Origin: Litoreibacter albidus
GTDB taxonomy: Bacteria > Pseudomonadota > Alphaproteobacteria > Rhodobacterales > Rhodobacteraceae
Reading direction: 5' to 3'
Length of the DNA stretch: 64,000 bases
Assembly (NCBI RefSeq): GCF_900107015.1
Contig: NZ_FNOI01000008.1
Coordinates: forward strand, 86,001 to 150,000
Notes under the pieces: generated by a model
Told to the model about the DNA's origin: nothing
Database searches by the model: none
Seen by the model: the letters and a program-made list of their open reading frames with translations, nothing else
Program-made: the position numbers and the translations under genes
Shown: piece after piece, positions 27,784 through 35,252 of the stretch
Position numbering within the stretch: the stretch's first letter is position 1
How the letters are laid out: each line of letters starts with the position of its first letter

Positions 27784-29529
27784 CTAGTCGTCCTCGAAAG
27801 GATCCCATTCGTCCTCGACCTCGGGCAGGGCCTCCACGGCGGCTTCCTGAAGCAGGTCGGCGGCGGTGCGGATTTCGGTGATCTTGGCGCTTGGAAAGGC
27901 AAGCAGAGTGGCCTGCATCAGCGGGTGTTCCGTCGCCTCCGCCTTCAGCGCATTTGCCTCCGCGTCGCGTTCGGCGGCGAGGGTCGGGCCGCCGCCCTCG
28001 TTGACGACGGTGACTGCCCAGCGCTGGCCCGTCCATTGCTGCAACCGCGCGCCAAGGCGGGCGGCGAGATCGCGTGGGGCATCATCCGTTGGTACGAATT
28101 CGATCCGTCCGGGCGCGTAGTTGGCAAGTTGTACGTAGCCTTCAACTTCAACCAGAAGCTTCACGTCGCGGTTGCTGCGGATCAGGTTTACCACTTGGTG
28201 GAACGTCGGGTATTGGGCCAGCGCAGCCTCCGGCGCGACATCGAGCGCTGCGGAGGTGCCGCCGCCCATGGGCGCGCTTTGGGTTTGCGCCCGCGCCGTT
28301 GTCATGCCGCCGCCCTGTGGGGCTGCGCTGCCACCGCCATTTGGAGGCGTGGCGGGGGGCGGTGTGTCTTGCAGCTTGCGCACAAGTTCTTCGGGCGAGG
28401 GGAGGTCGGCCATGTGGGTCAGGCGGATGATTGCCATCTCGGCGGCCATCATGGCGTTCGGTGCTGCGGCGACTTCCTCTAGGGCTTTCAAAAGCAATTG
28501 CCACATGCGCGACATGGCCCGCATCGGCAGGGCTTCAGCCATAGACGCGCCACGGGTACGTTCATCGGGGCCGACGGTGGGATCATCTGCGGCTTCGGGG
28601 GTGATCTTGATGACGCTGACCCAATGGGTGATTTCAGCCAGATCGCGCAACACGGCCATCGGATCGGCCCCATCGGCATATTGCGAGCTGAGTTCCTGCA
28701 ACGCGCCAGCGGCGTCGCCCTTCATGATCAGATCGAACAGGTCCAGAACACGGCCACGGTCTGCGAGGCCCAACATCGCGCGCACCTGCGGCGCGGTGGT
28801 TTCGCCCGCGCCGTGGGAAATGGCCTGATCCATCAAGGACATCGCATCCCGCACGGAGCCTTCTGCGGCGCGTGTGATCAGCGCCAGCGCGTCCTCCGCG
28901 ATTTCGGCGTTTTCCTTGCCCGCAACAGATTGCAGGTGGGCGATCATCACCTCCGGCTCAATACGGCGCAGATCGAAGCGCTGACAGCGCGACAGCACGG
29001 TCACAGGCACCTTACGGATTTCGGTGGTGGCGAAGATGAATTTGACGTGTTCGGGCGGCTCCTCCAGCGTTTTCAACAGGGCGTTGAAGGCGGAGGTGGA
29101 CAGCATGTGCACCTCATCGATGATGTAGATTTTGTAGCGGGCAGAGGCCGCCCGGTAGTGTACAGAATCGATGATTTCGCGGATGTCGCCCACGCCGGTG
29201 CGCGACGCAGCGTCCATTTCCATCACATCGACGTGGCGGCCTTCGGCGATTGCGGTGCAGTTGTCGCAGACCCCGCAAGGGTCGGTGGTCGGACCGCCGG
29301 TGCCATCGGCGCCAGTGCAGTTCATACCCTTGGCGATGATCCGCGCGGTGGTCGTTTTGCCGGTGCCGCGAATACCCGTCATGATGAAGGCCTGCGCGAT
29401 GCGGCCTGCGTCGAACGCGTTTTTGAGCGTTCGCACCATGGCGTCCTGACCGATGAGGTCGGCAAAGGTGGCCGGACGGTACTTACGCGCCAGAACCTGA
29501 TAGCCGCCGCTTGTGGTGGTGTCGCTCAT
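27784..29529 (-). CDS. dnaX: DNA polymerase III subunits gamma/tau
   Basis: This is a 581-residue clamp-loader ATPase. The N-terminal AAA+ domain has Walker A GIRGTGKTTTARI, a zinc module (CGVCDNCTAI plus an upstream Cys), Walker B IYIIDEVHMLS and sensor 1 FIFATTEIRKVP. A Gly/Pro-rich linker follows (about 385-430), then a tau-like C-terminal part. The start ATG 29529 gives the standard opening YQVLARKYRPATF; a longer in-frame version is unlikely. I saw no obvious slippery A-run hairpin for frameshifting to gamma. Confidence 0.95.
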   Translation of the reverse strand: MSDTTTSGGYQVLARKYRPATFADLIGQDAMVRTLKNAFDAGRIAQAFIMTGIRGTGKTTTARIIAKGMNCTGADGTGGPTTDPCGVCDNCTAIAEGRHVDVMEMDAASRTGVGDIREIIDSVHYRAASARYKIYIIDEVHMLSTSAFNALLKTLEEPPEHVKFIFATTEIRKVPVTVLSRCQRFDLRRIEPEVMIAHLQSVAGKENAEIAEDALALITRAAEGSVRDAMSLMDQAISHGAGETTAPQVRAMLGLADRGRVLDLFDLIMKGDAAGALQELSSQYADGADPMAVLRDLAEITHWVSVIKITPEAADDPTVGPDERTRGASMAEALPMRAMSRMWQLLLKALEEVAAAPNAMMAAEMAIIRLTHMADLPSPEELVRKLQDTPPPATPPNGGGSAAPQGGGMTTARAQTQSAPMGGGTSAALDVAPEAALAQYPTFHQVVNLIRSNRDVKLLVEVEGYVQLANYAPGRIEFVPTDDAPRDLAARLGARLQQWTGQRWAVTVVNEGGGPTLAAERDAEANALKAEATEHPLMQATLLAFPSAKITEIRTAADLLQEAAVEALPEVEDEWDPFEDD

Positions 29530-29588
29530 GTCAATTCCTAGGATTCGAGTGTTGGTCAAACTTAGTGTGTGCGCCGTCAGCCGTCCAC

Positions 29589-29969
29589 CTAGAGCATCCA
29601 AAGAATAATGCCGGTTATCACGGCCCCGACCGCAAGCACGGCGGCGGTAAAAGTCATGCGGGACGTTGGCTGCGCGGCGACGTCATTTTCAGTGAAGCGG
29701 CGATGCGCCTCGCAAGAGCGTTGCTGCGCGGACCAGAAGATGAAAAGCGCCACGCCGATGAAGATGCTGGCCCCGATTTTAGCAACCCACGTGGGCTCAA
29801 ACGCGCCGAAAACGGCCTTCATGCCCAAGGCCAACGCGACGCAGGCCATGCCGGTGCGCATCCAGCCCGCGAAGGTGCGTTCATTGGCAAGCAAGGTGCG
29901 GTCCTCTGCCCAGCCAGTGCGGGTGGCGGCGAGTTCATGGTCGTCGGCGTCGTCTGGATTTGAATTCAT
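29589..29969 (-). CDS. DUF202 / YidH family inner-membrane protein
   Basis: This is a 126-residue protein with three predicted membrane segments and the family motif DRTLLANERTFAGWMRTG before the first. Function is unknown. It starts 16 bases after the TetR gene on the same strand, so the two are probably cotranscribed and under TetR self-control. Confidence 0.85.
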   Translation of the reverse strand: MNSNPDDADDHELAATRTGWAEDRTLLANERTFAGWMRTGMACVALALGMKAVFGAFEPTWVAKIGASIFIGVALFIFWSAQQRSCEAHRRFTENDVAAQPTSRMTFTAAVLAVGAVITGIILWML

Positions 29970-29984
29970 AACAGGGAGTGTAGC

Positions 29985-30545
29985 CTATTCATCGCGCAGG
30001 ACCAGTGCTGGCACCGTCTTGATTGGATCGGAGGAGCCGCGCACGCGAGACAGCGACCACGCGCCTTGCAACGTCATCCAAAGGGCGTCGGCAAGGGCGC
30101 GGGCCTTGGCTTCGGTCGCGCCTTTGGATGTGGCGTGGCGAACCGTGGCGTCGAGCCACATCTGGAAGATATCGCAGGTGGCTTGGCGGAATTCCGTGTT
30201 GGTGGGGCTCTCGAAAAGCGTCGCGCTGACGGGGCAGCCTATCCACTTGTCGTTGATGTCGAACAGCTTGGCGAGTTTGTAGCAGAAGGTCGTGACCCCG
30301 TCGCGCAGGCTGTCCGCGTCTTTGAAGGACGCGTCTAGGATTTGCAGCATCTGGTCAGCGGCAAAATGCGCGGCGGCAAGCGCGAGATCGGATTTGCCGT
30401 TCGGGAAGTGGTGGTAGAGGGAGCCTTTGGGGGCCTGCGCGGCGTCAAGTATCTCCGCCATGCCGACGCCGTGGTAGCCCTTGCGCTGAAACAAGAGGGC
30501 GGCCTGCGTGACAAGGCGGTCGCGGGTGGATGGGGTTTGAGCCAT
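29985..30545 (-). CDS. TetR/AcrR family transcriptional regulator
   Basis: This is a 186-residue repressor-type regulator. The N-terminal helix-turn-helix is clear (YHGVGMAEILDAAQAPKGS followed by LYHHFPNGKSDL); the C-terminal ligand domain resembles the YfeX/LmrA-YxaF type with a conserved GCPVSA segment. It faces an alpha/beta hydrolase gene across a short region with two matched palindromes, so it probably represses both itself and the hydrolase. Confidence 0.92.
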   Translation of the reverse strand: MAQTPSTRDRLVTQAALLFQRKGYHGVGMAEILDAAQAPKGSLYHHFPNGKSDLALAAAHFAADQMLQILDASFKDADSLRDGVTTFCYKLAKLFDINDKWIGCPVSATLFESPTNTEFRQATCDIFQMWLDATVRHATSKGATEAKARALADALWMTLQGAWSLSRVRGSSDPIKTVPALVLRDE

Positions 30546-30562
30546 AGTTTTTTATTTCACAA

Positions 30563-30580
30563 CTAGACCGAATGGTCTAG
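30563..30580. promoter_or_regulatory. TetR operator 1
   Basis: Perfect inverted repeat CTAGACC-GAAT-GGTCTAG between the divergent TetR and hydrolase genes, 18 bases after the TetR start codon. The half-site spacing (N4) and sequence fit TetR-family operators. Confidence 0.8.
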
Positions 30581-30589
30581 AGCTGCTAG

Positions 30590-30605
30590 TAGACCAATCA
30601 GTCTA
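30590..30605. promoter_or_regulatory. TetR operator 2
   Basis: TAGACC-AATC-AGTCTA has the same arms and N4 spacing as operator 1, with one mismatch. It is 20 bases upstream of the hydrolase start. Two equal sites suggest cooperative binding that blocks both promoters. Confidence 0.75.
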
Positions 30606-30624
30606 GCGCCTGAAGGAGCCCGCA

Positions 30625-31494
30625 ATGTCCTACATCCAGATCGCCGACTCGTCGCAGGTGATAGAGACCGACGTTTCCTTTCCGTCGGGCGGGCAGCCCC
30701 TAATGGGGCGGTTATATCGCCCGTCGCAACGGGTGCGTGCGATCGCGGTGCTGAATGCTGCGACTGCGGTGCGGCAACGGTTCTACCGCCCGTTTGCGCA
30801 GTGGTTGGCGACACAAGGCGTGGCTTGCCTGACCTATGATTACCGCGATTTCGGGGCATCGCAGCGCGGGCCAATGCGCGACGCGGGGGCGACGATGCTC
30901 GACTGGGGCATCCACGACGCGCAAGCGGCGCGGGACTTCGCCAAGGCTGAATTCCCTGACGCACCCTTATGGCTTATCGGGCACTCGCTGGGCGGCTTGC
31001 TGACGTCATTCCAGCGGGATTTGGGTCAGATCGACCGCGTAATCGCGGTGGCCAGCGGCTTTGTTCACGTGTCCGAGCACCCTTGGCCCTATCAGGCTTT
31101 GGCGCGGTTTTTCTGGCATGTGGGCGGGCCAATTGGCGCGAAGGTTGCGGGGTATTTACCGGGCAAGCTGATGCGCTTCGGGCCGGACCTGCCTGCGGAT
31201 GTGTACTGGCAATGGCGCGCGCTTTGTACGAAACGGGAGTTCACCGCGACGCCTGAATGGCGGGATTTGCCGCCGGAGGATTTGACGGGGCTGCGCGCGC
31301 CGATGCGGCTGGTGGCGGTTGCGGATGATGTGATGGTGCCACCACGGGCGGTGTGGCGTTTGATGGAACGTCACCTTGAAGCGCCCATGGCGCAGAAGGT
31401 GCTAAAGCCGGAGGACTACGGGCTGGGCGCCATCGGGCACATCGGGGTTTTCGATCCGGCGAACAGCGCGTGCTGGGGCGATATTGTGGGGTGA
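30625..31494 (+). CDS. Alpha/beta hydrolase (serine aminopeptidase S33-like)
   Basis: This is a 289-residue soluble hydrolase. The nucleophile elbow is GHSLGG with Ser121; an oxyanion-type region (VLNAATAVRQRFY) precedes it and the likely catalytic His is in AIGHIGVF near the C-terminus. AAGGAG just upstream supports the ATG at 30625. The gene is controlled from the region with the TetR operators. Substrate unknown; an ester or lactone whose free form binds the regulator would fit. Confidence 0.85.
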   Translation: MSYIQIADSSQVIETDVSFPSGGQPLMGRLYRPSQRVRAIAVLNAATAVRQRFYRPFAQWLATQGVACLTYDYRDFGASQRGPMRDAGATMLDWGIHDAQAARDFAKAEFPDAPLWLIGHSLGGLLTSFQRDLGQIDRVIAVASGFVHVSEHPWPYQALARFFWHVGGPIGAKVAGYLPGKLMRFGPDLPADVYWQWRALCTKREFTATPEWRDLPPEDLTGLRAPMRLVAVADDVMVPPRAVWRLMERHLEAPMAQKVLKPEDYGLGAIGHIGVFDPANSACWGDIVG

Positions 31495-31555
31495 GTTGGC
31501 CTTCTAGCGACATTGGCAAAAGACGACGGCGTGCCTGCAAGGCAAACAGGCCGTA

Positions 31556-31655
31556 GGTGAGAGGTTGGACATCGACCCAAGTGGGGCTCGTTGTGGCTGC
31601 TTCCTTCCGGATCTGACCAGGTTGGCGAGGCACTTGCCCGCGCCAACCCCTCACC
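31556..31655 (-). ncRNA. ffs: Signal recognition particle RNA, 4.5S type
   Basis: On the minus strand the RNA contains the conserved apical domain GGTCAGATCCGGAAGGAAGC, which binds Ffh. The ends form a 13-pair helix: GGTGAGGGGTTGG at the 5' side (31655-31643) pairs with CCAACCTCTCACC at the 3' side (31568-31556), with one G-T pair. The length of about 100 nucleotides fits the short bacterial form without Alu domain. Exact ends are set by the helix. Confidence 0.93.
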
Positions 31656-31658
31656 GTC

Positions 31659-31687
31659 GATATAGGGGGAGATTCTGCGGAACGCAA
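31659..31687 (-). promoter_or_regulatory. Sigma-70-type promoter of SRP RNA
   Basis: On the minus strand TTGCGT (31687-31682) and TATATC (31664-31659) are separated by 17 bases, directly upstream of the SRP RNA. This is a good housekeeping promoter match. Confidence 0.65.
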
Positions 31688-31746
31688 GGTTTGCCAACGC
31701 TTGCTCCTCATGCCAGAAGCAATGCAACGAAGTGAGGGGCTAAGCG

Positions 31747-32712
31747 GTGAAACTTGCAGAAACGGTGACCTTTGGCGGATCTGGGTTGGACCGCGCGGCG
31801 CAGTTGCGCGGCGACGCGGATGCGTTGGCGGACCTGCTGCGAAAACCGGACACCGGCGTTTTGCCCGTTTGGCGCGGCAAGCCGCTGATCGTGGGGGAGG
31901 CCCGTGACCGCCCCGCGTGGCAGGCCGCGGACCACCCGATTTTTGCCCATGCGGATGAGGCGCCGATCTTCCTCGGGCTGGACAATGGCGCCGCGCGGTT
32001 CTCGCGCGATATCTCCGGCTGGGAGCCGGACGAAGCCTTGGACGCGCTCAACGATTTTCTGGACCCGTCAGAGCAGCACTTCCCCGGTATGCCCCGCGAC
32101 GAGCGGTTCTCCGAGTTGCGCGCGGTGATGAGCCATTTGAATGCCCGCGATGCGGAGTTGATTGCGGCGGCAAAGGCCATCGGAAGCTGGCATGAAACCC
32201 ACGGGTTCTGCGCCAGATGCGGGGGAAAAAGCTCTATCTCTATGGCGGGCTGGCAGCGCGACTGCGACATCTGCGGCGCGCACCATTTCCCGCGCACGGA
32301 CCCCGTGGTGATCATGCTGGTGACGCATGGCAACTCGGTGCTCATGGGTCGCTCCCCCGGGTGGCCCGAGGGGATGTATTCGTGCCTTGCAGGCTTTGTG
32401 GAGCCGGGGGAGACCATCGAGGCCGCAGTGCGCCGCGAGACATTCGAGGAGGCAGGCATCGAGGTCGGCGCGGTGGAATATCTGTCGAGCCAGCCGTGGC
32501 CCTTCCCCGCGTCCTTGATGATCGGGTGTCGCGGTCACGCCGTCACCACCGAGATCACGGTTGACCCCGAAGAGATCGAAGACGCGATCTGGGTCACCCG
32601 CGAAGAGATGTTGGAGACGTTTGCGGGCAACAATCCCGAAATGAAACCGGCACGCAAAGGCGCAATCGCGCATTTCCTGTTGCTTAACTGGCTTCAGGAT
32701 ACGTTAGACTAA
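31747..32712 (+). CDS. nudC: NAD+ diphosphatase NudC
   Basis: This is a 321-residue Nudix hydrolase that cleaves NAD(H) to NMN(H) and AMP and, in E. coli, also removes NAD caps from RNA. A zinc ribbon (Cys pairs in FCARCGG and CDICGA) precedes the Nudix box GFVEPGETIEAAVRRETFEEAG (as GX5EX7REUXEEXG), followed by SQPWPFPASLMIG, the motif that distinguishes NudC. The start is GTG 31747 with GAGGGG upstream. Confidence 0.93.
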   Translation: MKLAETVTFGGSGLDRAAQLRGDADALADLLRKPDTGVLPVWRGKPLIVGEARDRPAWQAADHPIFAHADEAPIFLGLDNGAARFSRDISGWEPDEALDALNDFLDPSEQHFPGMPRDERFSELRAVMSHLNARDAELIAAAKAIGSWHETHGFCARCGGKSSISMAGWQRDCDICGAHHFPRTDPVVIMLVTHGNSVLMGRSPGWPEGMYSCLAGFVEPGETIEAAVRRETFEEAGIEVGAVEYLSSQPWPFPASLMIGCRGHAVTTEITVDPEEIEDAIWVTREEMLETFAGNNPEMKPARKGAIAHFLLLNWLQDTLD

Positions 32713-32739
32713 CAGTATAAATTTAATGAGCGGGCAGAC

Positions 32740-33222
32740 ATGAAGTTTTCCACCAAGGAAGATCTGGAAATTCCTATCGACGACGTGTTTCACATGCTGT
32801 CGGACTTTGACGGCTTTGAACGCGCAATTTTGCGCCACGGCGCGGATGTGACACGCACGGACAAGATGGGCGTCGCCGGTGTTGGCGCGTCTTGGACGGC
32901 GCGCGCAACGGTGCGCGGCAAGAAGCGCGAATTCGTGGTGAAGCTTGTGGAGTTCGACCGCCCGAACCAGATGCTGTTCGATGTGAAGACCAAGAACATG
33001 ACCGCGACGTTCCTTGTGGAGCTGGTGGCGATGTCACGCACACGCACGCGGATGCGGGTGGAGCTGGACGTGCGGCCACAAACCCTGTCGGCGCGGTTGT
33101 TGATGCAGTCAGCCAAGCTGGCCCGCAACACATTGAACCGTCGCTACAAGACGCGGATCGCACATTTCGCTACGGATCTGGAAGAGCGTTACAAAAAAGG
33201 CCTTCGCACAGCGAACGCTTAA
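32740..33222 (+). CDS. SRPBCC family protein
   Basis: This is a 160-residue soluble protein with the START/Bet v1-like helix-grip fold pattern: an N-terminal FSTKEDLEIPIDDVFHMLSD strand-helix, alternating beta strands, and a long C-terminal helix rich in Arg/Lys. It has no signal peptide. The family binds lipids or hydrophobic ligands; the ligand is unknown. Its stop overlaps by four bases the end of the convergent Nudix gene. Confidence 0.78.
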   Translation: MKFSTKEDLEIPIDDVFHMLSDFDGFERAILRHGADVTRTDKMGVAGVGASWTARATVRGKKREFVVKLVEFDRPNQMLFDVKTKNMTATFLVELVAMSRTRTRMRVELDVRPQTLSARLLMQSAKLARNTLNRRYKTRIAHFATDLEERYKKGLRTANA

Positions 33223-33623
33223 TTGGCGAGGGCGAGTTGCAGTACGGTGTCGACGCTATCCGACAGTTCGCGGTCATCTGACAGCGCGGCGTCTATCTGT
33301 ACCCACTGGGCGTCCATCGCGTCATCATCCGCCACGGGCACCCCGTCCACGTAGTCGCACAGCACCACCGCCAGCAGGTAGTGATAGCCCTCCGTGATCA
33401 CATCAACATTGGTGAGGTAGCGCAGGGGCGTGGCGGTCACGCCCGTTTCCTCGTGCAATTCGCGCGCGGCGGCGTCCAGTGCGGTTTCGCCCAACTCCAC
33501 ATGACCGCCGGGGAAGCCCCATTGACCCGCGTTTGGCGGATTGCGGCGCTGCACAAGCAGCACTTGGCCGTCCTTGATGACAACCGCAATCGCCCCAAGC
33601 TTGGGGCGGCGCGGCTCAGTCAC
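33219..33623 (-). CDS. Nudix hydrolase
   Basis: This is a 134-residue Nudix protein with the box GGHVELGETALDAAARELHEETG (GX5EX7REUXEEXGU pattern) and a conserved QWGFPGGH before it. It resembles ADP-ribose or nucleotide-sugar pyrophosphatases, but the substrate cannot be assigned. The start is a GTG at 33623 that overlaps the last eight bases of pheA, which suggests translational coupling. Confidence 0.85.
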   Translation of the reverse strand: MTEPRRPKLGAIAVVIKDGQVLLVQRRNPPNAGQWGFPGGHVELGETALDAAARELHEETGVTATPLRYLTNVDVITEGYHYLLAVVLCDYVDGVPVADDDAMDAQWVQIDAALSDDRELSDSVDTVLQLALAN

Positions 33624-34449
33624 GGGCGAAGGCTGCGGGATACGTGCCAAGGACTTTGATCTCCGAGGTGAAGAACTCCAGCTCCTCCATCGCGTGCTGC
33701 ACGCCGATGTCATCGGGGTGGCCCGCAATGTCGGCATAGAATTGCGTCGCAGTGAATTCGCCGTCGACCATGTAGCTTTCCAGCTTGGTCATGTTCACGC
33801 CGTTGGTCGCGAAGCCGCCCATCGCTTTATACAGCGCGGCCGGGATGTTGCGCACGTTGAACACGAAGGATGTGATCATATGGGTGTCGCCACGCCGCGC
33901 CATGTCGGCCTTTGGCGACATGATCAGGAAGCGCGTGGTGTTGGTGTCGTGGTCTTCAATGTCGCGGGCCAGCACTTCAAGCCCATGCGTGTCGGCAGCC
34001 ATTTCTGACGCTAAGACGCCAACGCCGGCCTCCGGTTGCGCGGCAAGTTCGGCGGCGGCGCCAGCGCTGTCGGCGGCGGCCTCCCCACGGATGCCGTGCG
34101 CCTCTAGGTAGGCGCGGCATTGCGGGATCAACACCAGATGCGCCCGCACGGTCTTGATGCTGTCCAGCGCGGTGCCCTTCGGGGCCATCAGCGCGATGCG
34201 GACCCGCACGAAAGCCTCATCAATGATATGCAGCCCGGACTCGGGCAGAAGGCGGTGAATATCGGCAACCCGCCCGTAAGTGGTGTTCTCCACCGGCAGC
34301 ATGGCAAGGGCGGCGGCACCGGTGCGAACAGCGTCAATGACCTCCTCGAACGTGGTGCAGGGCAGGGGCTCCATATCGGGGCGCGCGCGCACGCAAGCCT
34401 CGTGAGAATAGGCGCCGAGCTCCCCTTGGAACGCAATTTTCTGAGTCAT
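33616..34449 (-). CDS. pheA: Prephenate dehydratase
   Basis: The 277-residue monofunctional enzyme converts prephenate to phenylpyruvate in phenylalanine synthesis. The catalytic domain begins KIAFQGELGAYSHEA and contains MLPVENTTYGRV; the C-terminal ACT domain includes TRFLIMSP and KLESYMVDGEFTATQFYADI (as KLESYMVDG), expected to bind phenylalanine for feedback control. No chorismate mutase domain is fused. The ATG at 34449 is used; upstream in-frame codons enter the promoter region of the divergent cytochrome gene. Confidence 0.94.
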   Translation of the reverse strand: MTQKIAFQGELGAYSHEACVRARPDMEPLPCTTFEEVIDAVRTGAAALAMLPVENTTYGRVADIHRLLPESGLHIIDEAFVRVRIALMAPKGTALDSIKTVRAHLVLIPQCRAYLEAHGIRGEAAADSAGAAAELAAQPEAGVGVLASEMAADTHGLEVLARDIEDHDTNTTRFLIMSPKADMARRGDTHMITSFVFNVRNIPAALYKAMGGFATNGVNMTKLESYMVDGEFTATQFYADIAGHPDDIGVQHAMEELEFFTSEIKVLGTYPAAFARD

Positions 34450-34556
34450 AGTGCATTTTCCCGCAAAAAGGCGTTTAGTCGCGGTGTCTAGCCCTTGCGG
34501 AACAGTATGGGAAGACGATACATACCGCCGAAACGCCAAACGGGTGAGAGACAGAC

Positions 34557-35081
34557 ATGTTTGACACGATGACAATGACCAAAGTCCTAGGCGCCGCTTG
34601 CGGATCGCTTCTGGTATTCCTTCTGGGCAGCTGGGCCGCAGATATCATCTATCACGGCGGCGACGGCGGTCATGGCGATGAGCATGTGCAAGCCTATGTC
34701 ATCGAAGTGGAAGGCGGCGACGCCGACGTCGAAGAGGAAGTGGTAGAGGTCGACTTTGCAGCCCTGATGGAAACAGCCGACGCCGAGAAAGGCGCAAAGG
34801 TTTTCTCCAAGTGTAAAGCTTGCCACAAACTGGACGAAGGCGCGAACGGCACTGGCCCGTCGCTCTACGCGATCGTTGGCAAAGACATCGCAGCGATGGA
34901 CGGCTACGGCTACTCCGACGCATTGCTTGGCATCGACGGCGCATGGACGCCTGAAGAGCTGCAAGCCTTCCTTGAAAACCCTAAAGGCTACGCGCCAGGG
35001 ACCAAGATGGGCTTTGCCGGTTTGAAGAAGCCAACAGACCGCGCCAACCTGATTGCCTACCTCGAAACGGTCGGCGGCTAA
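34557..35081 (+). CDS. cycM: Membrane-anchored cytochrome c (CycM/cy type)
   Basis: This is a 174-residue class I cytochrome c. An uncleaved N-terminal membrane anchor (about 9-28) is followed by an acidic linker (about 35-65), then the haem domain with CKACH as the haem-binding site and Met in GTKMGFAGLKK as the expected sixth ligand. Such cytochromes carry electrons from the bc1 complex to terminal oxidases or photosynthetic reaction centres. It is followed by a strong terminator and is divergent from pheA. Confidence 0.93.
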   Translation: MFDTMTMTKVLGAACGSLLVFLLGSWAADIIYHGGDGGHGDEHVQAYVIEVEGGDADVEEEVVEVDFAALMETADAEKGAKVFSKCKACHKLDEGANGTGPSLYAIVGKDIAAMDGYGYSDALLGIDGAWTPEELQAFLENPKGYAPGTKMGFAGLKKPTDRANLIAYLETVGG

Positions 35082-35106
35082 GCCAAATCGACAAGAATTC
35101 ATGAAA

Positions 35107-35132
35107 GGCCGCCCCAAAAGGGCGGTCTTTTT
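35107..35132 (+). terminator. Intrinsic terminator after cycM
   Basis: GGCCGCCC pairs with GGGCGGTC around CAAAA, followed by TTTTT. It is 26 bases after the cycM stop. Confidence 0.88.
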
Positions 35133-35159
35133 CGTTTGGGGTGCGTCTCATTGCTCACA

Positions 35160-35205
35160 ATTGCGCAATCGGCCTTGATTGTTGGACACATCCAACTTCT
35201 TTTAT
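35160..35205 (+). promoter_or_regulatory. yejA promoter region with two palindromes
   Basis: A perfect ten-base palindrome ATTGCGCAAT (35160-35169) is followed by a possible -35 TTGATT (35175-35180), a perfect inverted repeat GTTGGA-CACA-TCCAAC (35181-35196), and a weak -10 TTTTAT (35200-35205). The second palindrome would lie between the promoter elements, a position suited to repression. The promoter assignment is tentative because the spacing is 19 bases. Confidence 0.4.
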
Positions 35206-35252
35206 CGTAGCCTAAGCGTCACGCGCCCATGATCGAACACCGGAGGATCCAA

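Noticed and set aside
27784..29529. Programmed frameshift in dnaX producing gamma
   Set aside because: No A-rich slippery heptamer followed by a strong hairpin was seen in the linker region.
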